Source: UBA6814 sp040753075 | Lineage (GTDB): Bacteria; Desulfobacterota; Desulfovibrionia; Desulfovibrionales; Desulfovibrionaceae | NCBI GenBank assembly: GCA_040753075.1 | Contig: JBFMHA010000064.1 | Span: 1-21,265 of the forward strand | Length of the DNA stretch: 21,265 nt | Direction of reading: 5' to 3' | Shown here: positions 1 through 7,708 of the stretch, piece after piece | Layout of the letters: every line of letters starts with the position of its first letter | Numbering within the stretch: position 1 is the stretch's first letter | Made by a program: the position numbers and the translations under genes | Notes under the pieces: generated by a model | Databases searched by the model: none | The model's input: only the letters and a program-made list of their open reading frames with translations | What the model was told of the DNA's origin: nothing

Positions 1-1
1 T

Positions 2-3000
2 GCCGAAGCCGCCGCCAAGGCCGCCGCCGAAGCCGCCCAGGCGGCGGCCGAGGCCGCAGCCCGCGCCGCAGCCGAAGAGGCCGCCCGTCTCGCGACCGAG
101 GAGGCGGCCCGGTGGACCACCGGCGAGGACGGGATATCCCGGTATATCGTCACCGGGTCCTCCACGGGCGGCGCCCTTTTGGGCTCGTCCACCAGCGAGT
201 CCATCAGCGCCATGTTCGGAAACAACCAGATCTACGCCGGGGGAGGGGCCGACTGTGTGACCTGCGGCGGCGGGTCGGACGTGATCTACGGCGAGGACGG
301 CGACGACATCCTGAACGGCGGCGCCGGGGCAGACTACCTGGACGCCGGGCCGGGCAACGATCGGATCGACATCAACTCCTACGATGTGGAGCCCGGCGAG
401 GTGCTCATCGGCGGCGAGGGCTCGGACACTCTCAACGTCATCACCAACGTGGCGGATTTCCGCAATGCCTCGCGGATAGAGGAGTTCGAGGCCCTGCAGA
501 TCGGGGCGGACCAGAAGGTCCGCTTCCACGCGAGCCAACTCCAGGATCAGTCTTGGGACATTTACGACAGCAACGGAGTCGAGGGCATCACGGTCTACGG
601 CGCCGATGGCGCGGACGACATCCGGCTGAACCAGCTGCATTTCAAGCAGTGGGGGCAGCAGAAGGACACCATCGAGATCATTGCCGGCGGCGGCGACGAC
701 ACTGTCAACGCCACGTCGGCCGACGCCCTGGTCTGGGGCGGCGACGGCAACGACTCGTTGTATGGAGGGGCCGGAGCGGACACCCTCATGGGCGAGGCCG
801 GAAACGACACCCTGGTGGGCGGCGCGGGAGCGGACTCCCTGGTGGGCGGGGACGGGGCCGACGTCGTGGTGTTCGCGGGCGACGCCGTCGGGGACTATAT
901 CGGGGCAGATGGTCAGGACACCCTCCTTGTCCTGGCGAGCACCGATTTCCGGGACGTGGCCAACGGCCCGGACAACGACCCCCTCAACGGATACGCTATG
1001 GCCATCGGCGCGGGGCAGACCGCGGTGATAGGCAACGACAAGGTATTCGTGCAGGGCTGCGCCTTCTACGGGAATGCGACGCCCGGCACCCGAGAGGTCC
1101 TGGAATACCACGGCCGCGACACCGGAGACTACGAGGAGGCCGCTGCGTGGTTGGGGACCACCTTCGTCAACTGGAATCCGGCCGAGGACCTGCTGATCAT
1201 GGCGGGCGGCGCGGGCGACGACTGGTACTCCGGCAGCAGCTACGACGACTGCCTGCTGGGCGGGGTCGGTGACGACACCCTGGCCGGCGGCGCAGGCGCG
1301 GACACCCTCGTGGGCGGGGCGGGCCAGGACGTGTACAAATACGTCGCGCCTTCTGACGGCGGGGACGTGATCGCCGACTTCTCCCACGCGGACGACCAGT
1401 TCTCCTTCGACACCGGGGCCTTTGCCTCTTCGGTGCACTTCAAGCAGGCGGGAGCGGCCTACGACGGGTCCAATGGGGCGGCGGGGGCCGCGGGGCCGGC
1501 CTTCGTGTTCGAGACCGGAACGGGCAAGCTCTGGTACGACGCCAACGGCGACGCCGCCGGCGGCCACACCCTCATCGCCGCGATCCAGGGCGACGCGGTG
1601 CATGCCGACGACCTGGGCCTGACCATCCTTGCCGGCGGGTCCGCGATAACCGGGACTTCGGGCAACGACACCCTTACGGGGACCACTGACGGCGATACCG
1701 TCATCGGCTTGGCAGGCGACGACAGCCTCGTGGGCCTGGGGGGCGATGATTGCCTGGTCGGCGGCGACGGCGCGGACACCCTGGCGGGCGGCGCGGGCCA
1801 CGACACGCTGGTCGCCGGGGACGGCGGCGGCCTGGGATTCTCCGGGGCCAACGTGGTCTCGTCCGCGGCCGGGTTCCCCAACGACGTCCGGCTGGCGGAC
1901 CTGGACGGCGACGGCGACCTGGACATCCTGGCCTCGCAGCGCGATTCCGGCAGCATCGCCTGGTGCGCGAACGACGGGGCCGGGACCTTCGGCGCGGCCC
2001 AGACCATCAGCGCCGCCGTGAGCGCGCCGCAGCATGTGCACGCCGCGGACCTGGACGGCGACGGCGACCTGGACGTGCTCTCCGCGTCCTGCACGGATAA
2101 CAAGATTGCCTGGTACGCCAACGACGGGAACGGGAATTTCGGCGCGCAGCAGGTGCTCACCACCAGCGCCAGCTTCGCCATGACCGCGGTGGCCGCGGAC
2201 CTGGACGGCGATTGCGACCTGGACGTGCTCATCGCCTCCCGGGACGACAACACCGTGTCCTGGTTCGAGAACCTCGACGGGCACGGGAGCTTCGGCGCGG
2301 AGCAGGTCATCTCCTCAACCTTGGCCTACGCCTTCAGCGCCCTGGCCTCGGACGTGGACCAGGACGGCGACCTGGACGTCATCGCAGCCTCGGCCACGGG
2401 CAACCAGATCGTCTGGTACGAGAACATCGACGGCGCCGGGACCTTCGGTGCGGCTCAGGTAATCACCACGGACGTGCTCTATCCCCAGCGGATGGTGCTG
2501 GCGGACCTGGACGACGACGGATTCCTGGACCTGGTGTCCACCTCCCGGGACGACGGCAAGATCGCGTACTACTTCGGCAACGGAAGCGGGTTCGGACCGC
2601 AGCAGGTGGTGGAGCAGGGCGTGCGCCCGGCCAGCGACATCGCCGGCGTCCATGCCGCCGACCTGGATGGGGACGGGGATCTGGACCTCCTGGCCACCGG
2701 GTCCGAGGCGGACCGCGCGGTCTGGTTCGAACATCTCGACCACAGCGGCGCCTTCGGCGCGGCCCGCTCCATCACCCTGTCCCAGGACGACGTGCGCGGC
2801 ATCGTGGCCGGCGACCTGGACGGCGACGGCGATCCGGACGTGCTGGTCAGCTCCGTGGCGGACAACACCATCGCCTGGTACGCCAACAAAGCCGCAGATG
2901 ATCATGACGTCCTGTCCTATGCCGACGGCGTGGACCGGGGCCATGGCATGGAGGTGGACCTGACTGCGGGCTTCGCCTCGGACACCCTGTCCGGCGGTTC

Positions 3001-4036
3001 GGAGACCGACTCCATCGCCGGGTTCAACCACGTGGCGGGCACGGCCTACGCCGACGCGCTGCGCGGCAACGCCCTGGGCAACACCCTGGTCGGCGGCGCG
3101 GGCGACGACACCCTGGCGGGCGGAGCAGGGGCGGACTCCTTGCTTGCCGGAGACGGCGACGATGTGCTCCTTTTCGACGGGCTCTGGCAGGTCGGGGCCG
3201 GAGAGCACCTGGACGGCGGGGCCGGGTTCGATACCCTGCAGGTGGCTGACTGCCAGGGCGCGGAGATCAAGCTGGCAGGAACCTTCGCGAACATTGAGGC
3301 GGTGCGGCTGGGCTACGAGGCGACGGCCTACTTCAGCTTCGGCCAGGCGGACGGCGCGACCTGGACCGTGTACGGCCCGGAGGGCCCCTCCGAACTGCAG
3401 GTCTACGACCAGCACGGCGACACCCATGTGGATCTCTCCTCTCTAAACTTCAACGGCTCCTTTGCGGGCGGCAGCGTCAAGGTCTTTTCCTTGGCCTCTG
3501 ACGACGAGATCGCGGGATCCTCCTGGGGCGATTTCGTGGCGTCCGACGACGGGGCCGACACCGTGCTCGGCATGGCGGGCGACGACACCCTGTCCGGGGA
3601 ATGGGGCAACGACTCCCTGGTGGGCGGCGAAGGGACCGACTGCCTCCTCGGCGGCGACGGCGACGACACCCTGAAGGGCGACGCCGGCGCGGACACCCTG
3701 GACGGCGGCTCCGGGGCGGACGTCTACTACTACGGATTCAGCGGTGACGGCGGCGACCTGGTCCTCAGCTTCGAGGACGGTTCGGACGTGTTCCGCTTCA
3801 ACGCCGGCGCATTCGACTCCGGCGCGGGGTTCACGTCCTTCGACTCCGGCGGGGCGGGCTACGACGGCGCCAATGCCGGCATCGGCAACTCCAGCCCGAC
3901 ATTCCTCTTCGACACGTCGCAGTCCAAACTCTATTACGACTCCAACGGCGACGACACAGGCGGCAGCGAATTCATCGCCGCCATCGAGGAAGCCGGCAGT
4001 TACACCATGGACGCGAGCGACATCCAGGTCGTGTAG
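2..4036 (+). CDS. RTX / FG-GAP repeat secreted protein (5' end outside window)
   Basis: The reading frame is open at the left edge; 1,344 residues are visible and the true start lies upstream. The first ~37 residues are almost only Ala, Glu, Lys and Arg, a likely helical stalk. Six RTX blocks with GGxGxDxLxGG nonapeptides lie at about nt 233-374, 680-890, 1199-1342, 1646-1830, 2970-3170 and 3530-3735. Seven FG-GAP/VCBS units with a DLDGDGDLD calcium loop and a (W/Y)-(Y/F)-x-N strand occupy 1850-2890. A module at 410-700 is repeated at 3216-3520, and a serralysin-like C-terminal module at 1328-1630 is repeated at 3720-4033. The protein ends in a short hydrophobic tail (DIQVV), as in type I secretion substrates. 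RTX proteins leave through an ABC/TolC channel and fold outside on calcium. No transporter genes are in the window. Adhesin or surface-layer role is inference; no enzyme domain is visible. Confidence 0.9.
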   Translation, partial: AEAAAKAAAEAAQAAAEAAARAAAEEAARLATEEAARWTTGEDGISRYIVTGSSTGGALLGSSTSESISAMFGNNQIYAGGGADCVTCGGGSDVIYGEDGDDILNGGAGADYLDAGPGNDRIDINSYDVEPGEVLIGGEGSDTLNVITNVADFRNASRIEEFEALQIGADQKVRFHASQLQDQSWDIYDSNGVEGITVYGADGADDIRLNQLHFKQWGQQKDTIEIIAGGGDDTVNATSADALVWGGDGNDSLYGGAGADTLMGEAGNDTLVGGAGADSLVGGDGADVVVFAGDAVGDYIGADGQDTLLVLASTDFRDVANGPDNDPLNGYAMAIGAGQTAVIGNDKVFVQGCAFYGNATPGTREVLEYHGRDTGDYEEAAAWLGTTFVNWNPAEDLLIMAGGAGDDWYSGSSYDDCLLGGVGDDTLAGGAGADTLVGGAGQDVYKYVAPSDGGDVIADFSHADDQFSFDTGAFASSVHFKQAGAAYDGSNGAAGAAGPAFVFETGTGKLWYDANGDAAGGHTLIAAIQGDAVHADDLGLTILAGGSAITGTSGNDTLTGTTDGDTVIGLAGDDSLVGLGGDDCLVGGDGADTLAGGAGHDTLVAGDGGGLGFSGANVVSSAAGFPNDVRLADLDGDGDLDILASQRDSGSIAWCANDGAGTFGAAQTISAAVSAPQHVHAADLDGDGDLDVLSASCTDNKIAWYANDGNGNFGAQQVLTTSASFAMTAVAADLDGDCDLDVLIASRDDNTVSWFENLDGHGSFGAEQVISSTLAYAFSALASDVDQDGDLDVIAASATGNQIVWYENIDGAGTFGAAQVITTDVLYPQRMVLADLDDDGFLDLVSTSRDDGKIAYYFGNGSGFGPQQVVEQGVRPASDIAGVHAADLDGDGDLDLLATGSEADRAVWFEHLDHSGAFGAARSITLSQDDVRGIVAGDLDGDGDPDVLVSSVADNTIAWYANKAADDHDVLSYADGVDRGHGMEVDLTAGFASDTLSGGSETDSIAGFNHVAGTAYADALRGNALGNTLVGGAGDDTLAGGAGADSLLAGDGDDVLLFDGLWQVGAGEHLDGGAGFDTLQVADCQGAEIKLAGTFANIEAVRLGYEATAYFSFGQADGATWTVYGPEGPSELQVYDQHGDTHVDLSSLNFNGSFAGGSVKVFSLASDDEIAGSSWGDFVASDDGADTVLGMAGDDTLSGEWGNDSLVGGEGTDCLLGGDGDDTLKGDAGADTLDGGSGADVYYYGFSGDGGDLVLSFEDGSDVFRFNAGAFDSGAGFTSFDSGGAGYDGANAGIGNSSPTFLFDTSQSKLYYDSNGDDTGGSEFIAAIEEAGSYTMDASDIQVV
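233..890 (+). repeat. RTX nonapeptide blocks 1-2 flanking a beta module
   Basis: Glycine/aspartate nonapeptides of the GGAGADTL type are encoded at 233-374 and 680-890. They are separated by a non-repeat segment that includes the motif WDIYDSNGVEGITVYG. That segment has a second copy at 3216-3520 (WTVYGPEGPSELQVYD). These codon-level repeats are coding and not a separate element. Confidence 0.8.
1850..2890 (+). repeat. Seven FG-GAP/VCBS repeats, ~50-residue period
   Basis: The DLDGDGDLD-type segment recurs with its LDGDG core near nt 1901, 2051, 2201, 2354, 2507, 2663 and 2816. The spacing is 150-156 bases, so the period is 50-52 residues. Each unit also carries a (S/N)xIxWYxN strand and a GxFGAxQ turn. 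Seven such units are the number needed to close one integrin-alpha-like beta-propeller. Unit 5 is the most diverged (DLDDDGFLD). Confidence 0.85.
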
Positions 4037-4316
4037 GCCGCATGCAGGAGAGGCCGCCCCCCCGCCATGGGCGCATTCGCAGAAATGGCGGTTCGCTGCA
4101 ATCGGGTTTAGTCGTTCAGGGTCTTCTCTAGGATCGGGCGCAGCGCATAGGCGCCATCAGGACTTGCCCGCGTGCTCCCTCGCGTTCAGGGCCTCCGCTC
4201 CAAGAGCTGATGATTCTGTATGCGCTGGCGAAGGGCTGGGTCGGGGGTCAGGAACGTCGGGCCTCTCACGCCGCAACCAGGGGTTCAACCCTCCCTGGGA
4301 ACGCCAGCACGCACAG
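4037..4316. other. Gene-free stretch after the RTX gene
   Basis: No convincing reading frame is present. Near its end is a compact inverted repeat, CCAGGGGTTCAACCCTCCCTGG (4277-4298 approx.), which resembles a tRNA T-arm followed by a CCA at 4311-4313 region, but no matching acceptor strand or anticodon arm lies upstream. With the terminator immediately after it, the stretch could make a small RNA; this is only a suggestion. Confidence 0.35.
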
Positions 4317-4343
4317 GGCCCGGAGGAGATTCCGGGCCTTTTT
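4317..4343 (+). terminator. Intrinsic terminator in the RTX-PilZ gap
   Basis: A perfect 8-bp stem (GGCCCGGA / TCCGGGCC) with a six-base loop is followed by five T and then CTTTT. It lies 281 bases after the RTX stop, which is far for a gene terminator. It could instead end a short untranslated transcript lying between about 4100 and 4316. Confidence 0.75.
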
Positions 4344-4391
4344 CTTTTGGACGCGCTGCTGCTGCGCGGAGGCCGGCCTGCCGGCGGGCAC

Positions 4392-4420
4392 TTGACGCCG
4401 GACCGTGTTGCGGGTGTAGT
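4392..4420 (+). promoter_or_regulatory. Sigma70-type promoter for the PilZ gene
   Basis: TTGACG (4392-4397) and TGTAGT (4415-4420) are separated by 17 bases. The predicted transcript starts about 40 bases before the GTG start at 4467. It lies just after the terminator at 4317-4343, which separates this gene from upstream transcription. Confidence 0.55.
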
Positions 4421-4466
4421 GTCATGATATGCCCGGAAAACGCACCCGCAGCGGTGGAGAACAGAC

Positions 4467-5168
4467 GTGGCCAATCCCAAGTCGTCCATCGACCTGACCC
4501 AGGTCACTCAGCAGAAGGTGGAGGGCACCACCCTGTCCATCGAGGTGGGCGCCCGCTGGCGCATCAAGCCCGCGGCCTCGGACAAGGTCTACGAGTGCAC
4601 CTACGTGGGCTCCATCTACCCCACCCACCTCCTGGCCACCCTGCCCGTCTCGGCCGGCGTGCGGGAGATCCTGCTCCCGGAGCGGGTGGTCAACGTCTCG
4701 TTCCTGCACGAGGACTACAACATCTGCAAGTTCGAGACCCAGGTGAAGGCCATCGTCACCACCCCGTTCCAGGCGGTGTGCTACGAGTACCCGGAGTTCT
4801 TCTACGCCCTGAACCTGCGCCGGCACGAGCGCGCGGTGTGCGCCCTGCCCTGCGCCTGCGTGTACAACAGGCAGACCCTGCAGGGCACGGCCCTCAACAT
4901 CTCCCGCGGCGGGGCCAAGATCGCCTTCCTGGGCGACGACGCCGCGGCCCTGCGCGAGGTCGAGGACTCCGCCCCGGTGGTGGTGGGCGCCAAGCTCCTC
5001 CACGGCGGCGAGGACGTGCTCCTGGCCGGACTGGTGAAGAAGGTCGTGCGCGACGACGCCGGGGTGGCCCTGGGCCTCATGTTCGCCGACCTGCCCCCGG
5101 AGCAGGAGCAGGCCCTGCAGCGCTACGTGGAGATCTCCCGCTACGTGGCCCGCTACCGCTTCGACTGA
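4467..5168 (+). CDS. PilZ domain protein with YcgR-like N-terminal domain
   Basis: This 233-residue soluble protein looks like a cyclic-di-GMP receptor. Residues 15-110 form a beta-rich N-terminal domain of the flagellar-brake (YcgR-N) kind. The PilZ domain starts near residue 115, with both ligand motifs intact: RxxxR at R118-R122 (in LRRHER) and NxSxxG at N144-G149 (NISRGG). The GTG start at 4467 is chosen because a GGTGGAG ribosome site stands 7-10 bases upstream and a promoter lies at 4392-4420. Proteins of this layout usually act on motility or exopolysaccharide in response to c-di-GMP. It sits alone between the RTX gene and the rnf operon. A link to surface attachment through the RTX neighbour is inference only. 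Confidence 0.88.
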   Translation: MANPKSSIDLTQVTQQKVEGTTLSIEVGARWRIKPAASDKVYECTYVGSIYPTHLLATLPVSAGVREILLPERVVNVSFLHEDYNICKFETQVKAIVTTPFQAVCYEYPEFFYALNLRRHERAVCALPCACVYNRQTLQGTALNISRGGAKIAFLGDDAAALREVEDSAPVVVGAKLLHGGEDVLLAGLVKKVVRDDAGVALGLMFADLPPEQEQALQRYVEISRYVARYRFD

Positions 5169-5205
5169 TCCCCGCTCCCGCCGCCCCCCCGGCCGCGGCC
5201 GTCTC

Positions 5206-5230
5206 CCGCCGTCGCCGGCGGCGCGTTTTT
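5206..5230 (+). terminator. Probable terminator after the PilZ gene
   Basis: A 6-bp GC stem (CCGCCG / CGGCGG, loop TCGC) at 5206-5221 is followed by CGCG and five T (5226-5230). The offset between stem and T-run makes it weaker than the other terminators in the window. Confidence 0.45.
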
Positions 5231-5262
5231 CCCACCACTTCGCCCTTCTTTCCCGGAATCCC

Positions 5263-5291
5263 TTGTCATTCCGGACGGAGTCGCCTATGCC
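5263..5291 (+). promoter_or_regulatory. Candidate promoter of the rnf operon
   Basis: TTGTCA (5263-5268, five of six matches to the -35 consensus) is followed after 17 bases by TATGCC (5286-5291), a poor -10. It lies between the PilZ terminator and rnfC and gives a leader of roughly 55 bases. No known riboswitch fold is evident in this leader. Confidence 0.35.
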
Positions 5292-5354
5292 TGGGACACG
5301 GCATCCCGTCCCCCGGGCGGTCAACCTCCACCGGAGACTGCACCTGCACCGAGC

Positions 5355-6686
5355 ATGAGCGCGCGCGCCGAACTTCGCACCTTCGCCCTGGGCGGGGTCC
5401 ATCCCCCGGGCCGCAAGGCCCCGGCCGCGGGGCTGGCCATCGAGGCCCTGCCCCCGCCGCCCGAGTACGTCGTCCCCCTGCTCCAGCACTTCGGCGCGCC
5501 CGCGTCGGCCCTGGTCAAGAAGGGCGAGTCCGTGGCCGAGGGCCAGTGCATCGGCCGCGTGGAGAAAGGCCTGGGCGCCAGCGTGCACAGCCCGTGCGCG
5601 GGCAAGGTCGCGGGCCTGGTCCGCACCCCCCACCCCATCCTGGGCCTGGTCCCCGCGGTGGCCATCGAGCCCGACCCCGAAGCCCCGCCTTTCGCGCCCC
5701 TCCCGGTCGACTGGGAGTCCATGGATCCCTGCGAACTCCTGGGCCGCATCAAGGAGGCCGGGGTGGTGGGCATGGGCGGGGCCGGATTCCCCACCCACGT
5801 CAAGCTCTGCCCGCCCCCGGACCTCGCGGTCGACACCTTCATCGCCAACGGCGTGGAGTGCGAGAGCTACCTGGCCGCGGACCACCGGCTCATGCTGGAG
5901 CGCGCCGGCGACGTGGTGCAGGGGGTGCGCGTCATCCTCCGGGTCCTGGGCGTGTCCCGCGGCCTCATCGGGGTGGAGGCCAACAAGCCCGACGCCATCG
6001 CCGCCCTTATCGCCGCGGTGGAGGCGGCGGGCGAGACCGAGCGGATTTCCGTGGAGCCCCTGGCGGTCAAGTACCCGCAGGGCTCGGAGAAGCAGCTCAT
6101 CGCCGCGCTCACCGGCCGCTGCGCGCCCGCGGGCGGCCTGCCCGCCCACGTGGGCTGCGTGGTGCAGAACGTGGGCACCTGCGTGGCGGCCTACGAGGCC
6201 GCGGCCCTGGGCCGGCCCTGCACCGAGCGGGTGGTCACCGTGGCCGGGGCCGGCGTGGCGCGGCCCGCCAACCTGCTCTGCCGGGTGGGGACCTCGCTGC
6301 AGCACATGGTCGACCACCTGGGCGGGGCCACGGACCAGGCGGTGAAGTGCGTGCTGGGCGGGCCCATGATGGGCCTGGCCGTGCAGAGCCTGGACTACCG
6401 CGTGACCAAGGCCACCTCCGGGGTGCTCCTGCTCACCGCGGCCGAGACCGGGGACGGCGGCTACGGTCCCTGCATCCGCTGCGGCCGCTGCCTGGACGCC
6501 TGCCCCATGGGCCTGGAGCCCCGCGACATCTCCATCTACGCCGAGCGCGGCCGCTACCAGGACACTCCGCGCTTCGGCCTGTGGGACTGCTTCGAGTGCG
6601 GCTCGTGCGCCTACGTGTGCCCGGCCGGGCGGCCCCTGGTCCAGTTCATCCGCGCCAGCAAGGTGCGCCTGCGGTGCAGGGGGTAG
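5355..6686 (+). CDS. rnfC: Rnf complex subunit RnfC
   Basis: RnfC is the peripheral subunit of the Rnf ion-pumping ferredoxin:NAD+ oxidoreductase that carries the NAD(H)/FMN site and two [4Fe-4S] clusters. The N-terminus shows the family start (FALGGVHPPGRK) and a barrel-hybrid segment with a PLLQHFGAPA motif. The flavin/nucleotide motif GMGGAGFPT is at residues 139-147. The two clusters are CxxCxxCxxxCP at C373-C383 and C412-C422. At 443 residues it is a short form without the long C-terminal repeat seen in gammaproteobacterial RnfC. The ATG at 5355 has only a weak ribosome site. It is the first gene of a seven-gene operon; no cytochrome gene precedes it. It stops 2 bases before rnfD. Confidence 0.95.
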   Translation: MSARAELRTFALGGVHPPGRKAPAAGLAIEALPPPPEYVVPLLQHFGAPASALVKKGESVAEGQCIGRVEKGLGASVHSPCAGKVAGLVRTPHPILGLVPAVAIEPDPEAPPFAPLPVDWESMDPCELLGRIKEAGVVGMGGAGFPTHVKLCPPPDLAVDTFIANGVECESYLAADHRLMLERAGDVVQGVRVILRVLGVSRGLIGVEANKPDAIAALIAAVEAAGETERISVEPLAVKYPQGSEKQLIAALTGRCAPAGGLPAHVGCVVQNVGTCVAAYEAAALGRPCTERVVTVAGAGVARPANLLCRVGTSLQHMVDHLGGATDQAVKCVLGGPMMGLAVQSLDYRVTKATSGVLLLTAAETGDGGYGPCIRCGRCLDACPMGLEPRDISIYAERGRYQDTPRFGLWDCFECGSCAYVCPAGRPLVQFIRASKVRLRCRG

Positions 6687-6688
6687 GC

Positions 6689-7708
6689 ATGCCCGAGCGC
6701 CTGTGGCGAGTCTCCATGTCCCCGCACCTGCGCGACGGGACCAGCACGGCCGGCATCATGTGGACCGTGTTCGCCGCGCTCCTGCCCCAGCTGGCCCTGT
6801 CCGCCTGGGTGTTCGGGCCGCGGGTGCTGCTCCTGGCCGGGGTGAGCGTGGGCGGCGCCGTGCTGGCCGAATGGGCGGTGCGCCGGGCCATGGGCCGGGA
6901 CAACACCCTGGCCGACGGCAGCGCGGCCCTGACCGGGCTGCTCCTGGCCTACGTGCTGCCCCCGGGGGTGTCCCTGGACCTGCCCTTCTGGGGCGCGGTG
7001 TTTGCCGTGTGCATCGCCAAGCAGCTCTTCGGCGGCCTGGGCTTCAACTTCTTCAATCCCGCGCTCATGGGCCGCGCCTTCCTGGCCGTGGGCTTCCCGG
7101 TGGCCATGACCACCGCCTGGGTCATGCCGCATTTTCCGGACTTCCTGGCCTCCCTGGCCGGGCCGGACGCGGTGGCCGCCGCCACCCCGCTCTACGCGCT
7201 CAAGCACGGGGGCCTGGCCGAGTTCACCCGGGAGTACGGCGGCGCGCGCGGCATGGCCTCCCTGGTCCTGGGCTTCCGGCCGGGCTGCATCGGCGAGACC
7301 AGCCCGCTCCTGCTCCTGCTGGGCGGCCTGGTCCTGCTCCGCCGGCGCATCATCACCTGGCACGTCCCTGCCGCCATGCTGGGGACCGTGGCCCTGCTGG
7401 CCTGGGTCTTCGGCCCCGAGGGCTGGTTCACCGGGCCGGTGCTGCCGCATCTCTTCTCGGGCGGGCTGTTCCTGGGCGCGTTCTTCATGGCCACGGACTA
7501 CGTGACCTCGCCCTCCCGGCCGCTGGCCAAGCTCCTCTTCGGGGCCGGGTGCGGCGCGCTCACCATGCTCATCCGGCTCAAGGGCGGCTACCCCGAGGGC
7601 GTGTGCTACGCCATCCTGCTCATGAACTGCCTGAGCCCGGTGCTGGACGACTGGATCCGGCCCCGGCGCTTCGCCCCGCCGCTCGCGGACAAGGGGAAGG
7701 CCCCATGA
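6689..7708 (+). CDS. rnfD: Rnf complex membrane subunit RnfD
   Basis: RnfD is an integral membrane subunit, homologous to NqrB, that carries a covalently bound FMN. The 339-residue product is strongly hydrophobic with about nine or ten membrane spans. It has the family motifs GGLGFNFFNPALMGRAF, a GETSPLLLLLGG segment and FFMATDYVTSP. The flavinylation site should be Thr166 in DAVAAATPL, where the usual (S/T)GAT is AAAT. The start follows an AGGGGG ribosome site inside the last codons of rnfC. Its TGA overlaps the rnfG ATG by four bases (ATGA). Confidence 0.94.
   Translation: MPERLWRVSMSPHLRDGTSTAGIMWTVFAALLPQLALSAWVFGPRVLLLAGVSVGGAVLAEWAVRRAMGRDNTLADGSAALTGLLLAYVLPPGVSLDLPFWGAVFAVCIAKQLFGGLGFNFFNPALMGRAFLAVGFPVAMTTAWVMPHFPDFLASLAGPDAVAAATPLYALKHGGLAEFTREYGGARGMASLVLGFRPGCIGETSPLLLLLGGLVLLRRRIITWHVPAAMLGTVALLAWVFGPEGWFTGPVLPHLFSGGLFLGAFFMATDYVTSPSRPLAKLLFGAGCGALTMLIRLKGGYPEGVCYAILLMNCLSPVLDDWIRPRRFAPPLADKGKAP

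Noticed and set aside
4240..4316. Possible tRNA gene ending in CCA near 4313
   Set aside because: Only a T-arm-like hairpin is seen. No complementary acceptor strand, D-arm or anticodon arm is found upstream, and the T-stem has a mismatch.
5231..5354. Riboswitch or Rex-type operator ahead of rnfC
   Set aside because: No conserved riboswitch core and no TTGTGAA-N4-TTCACAA-like site is visible.
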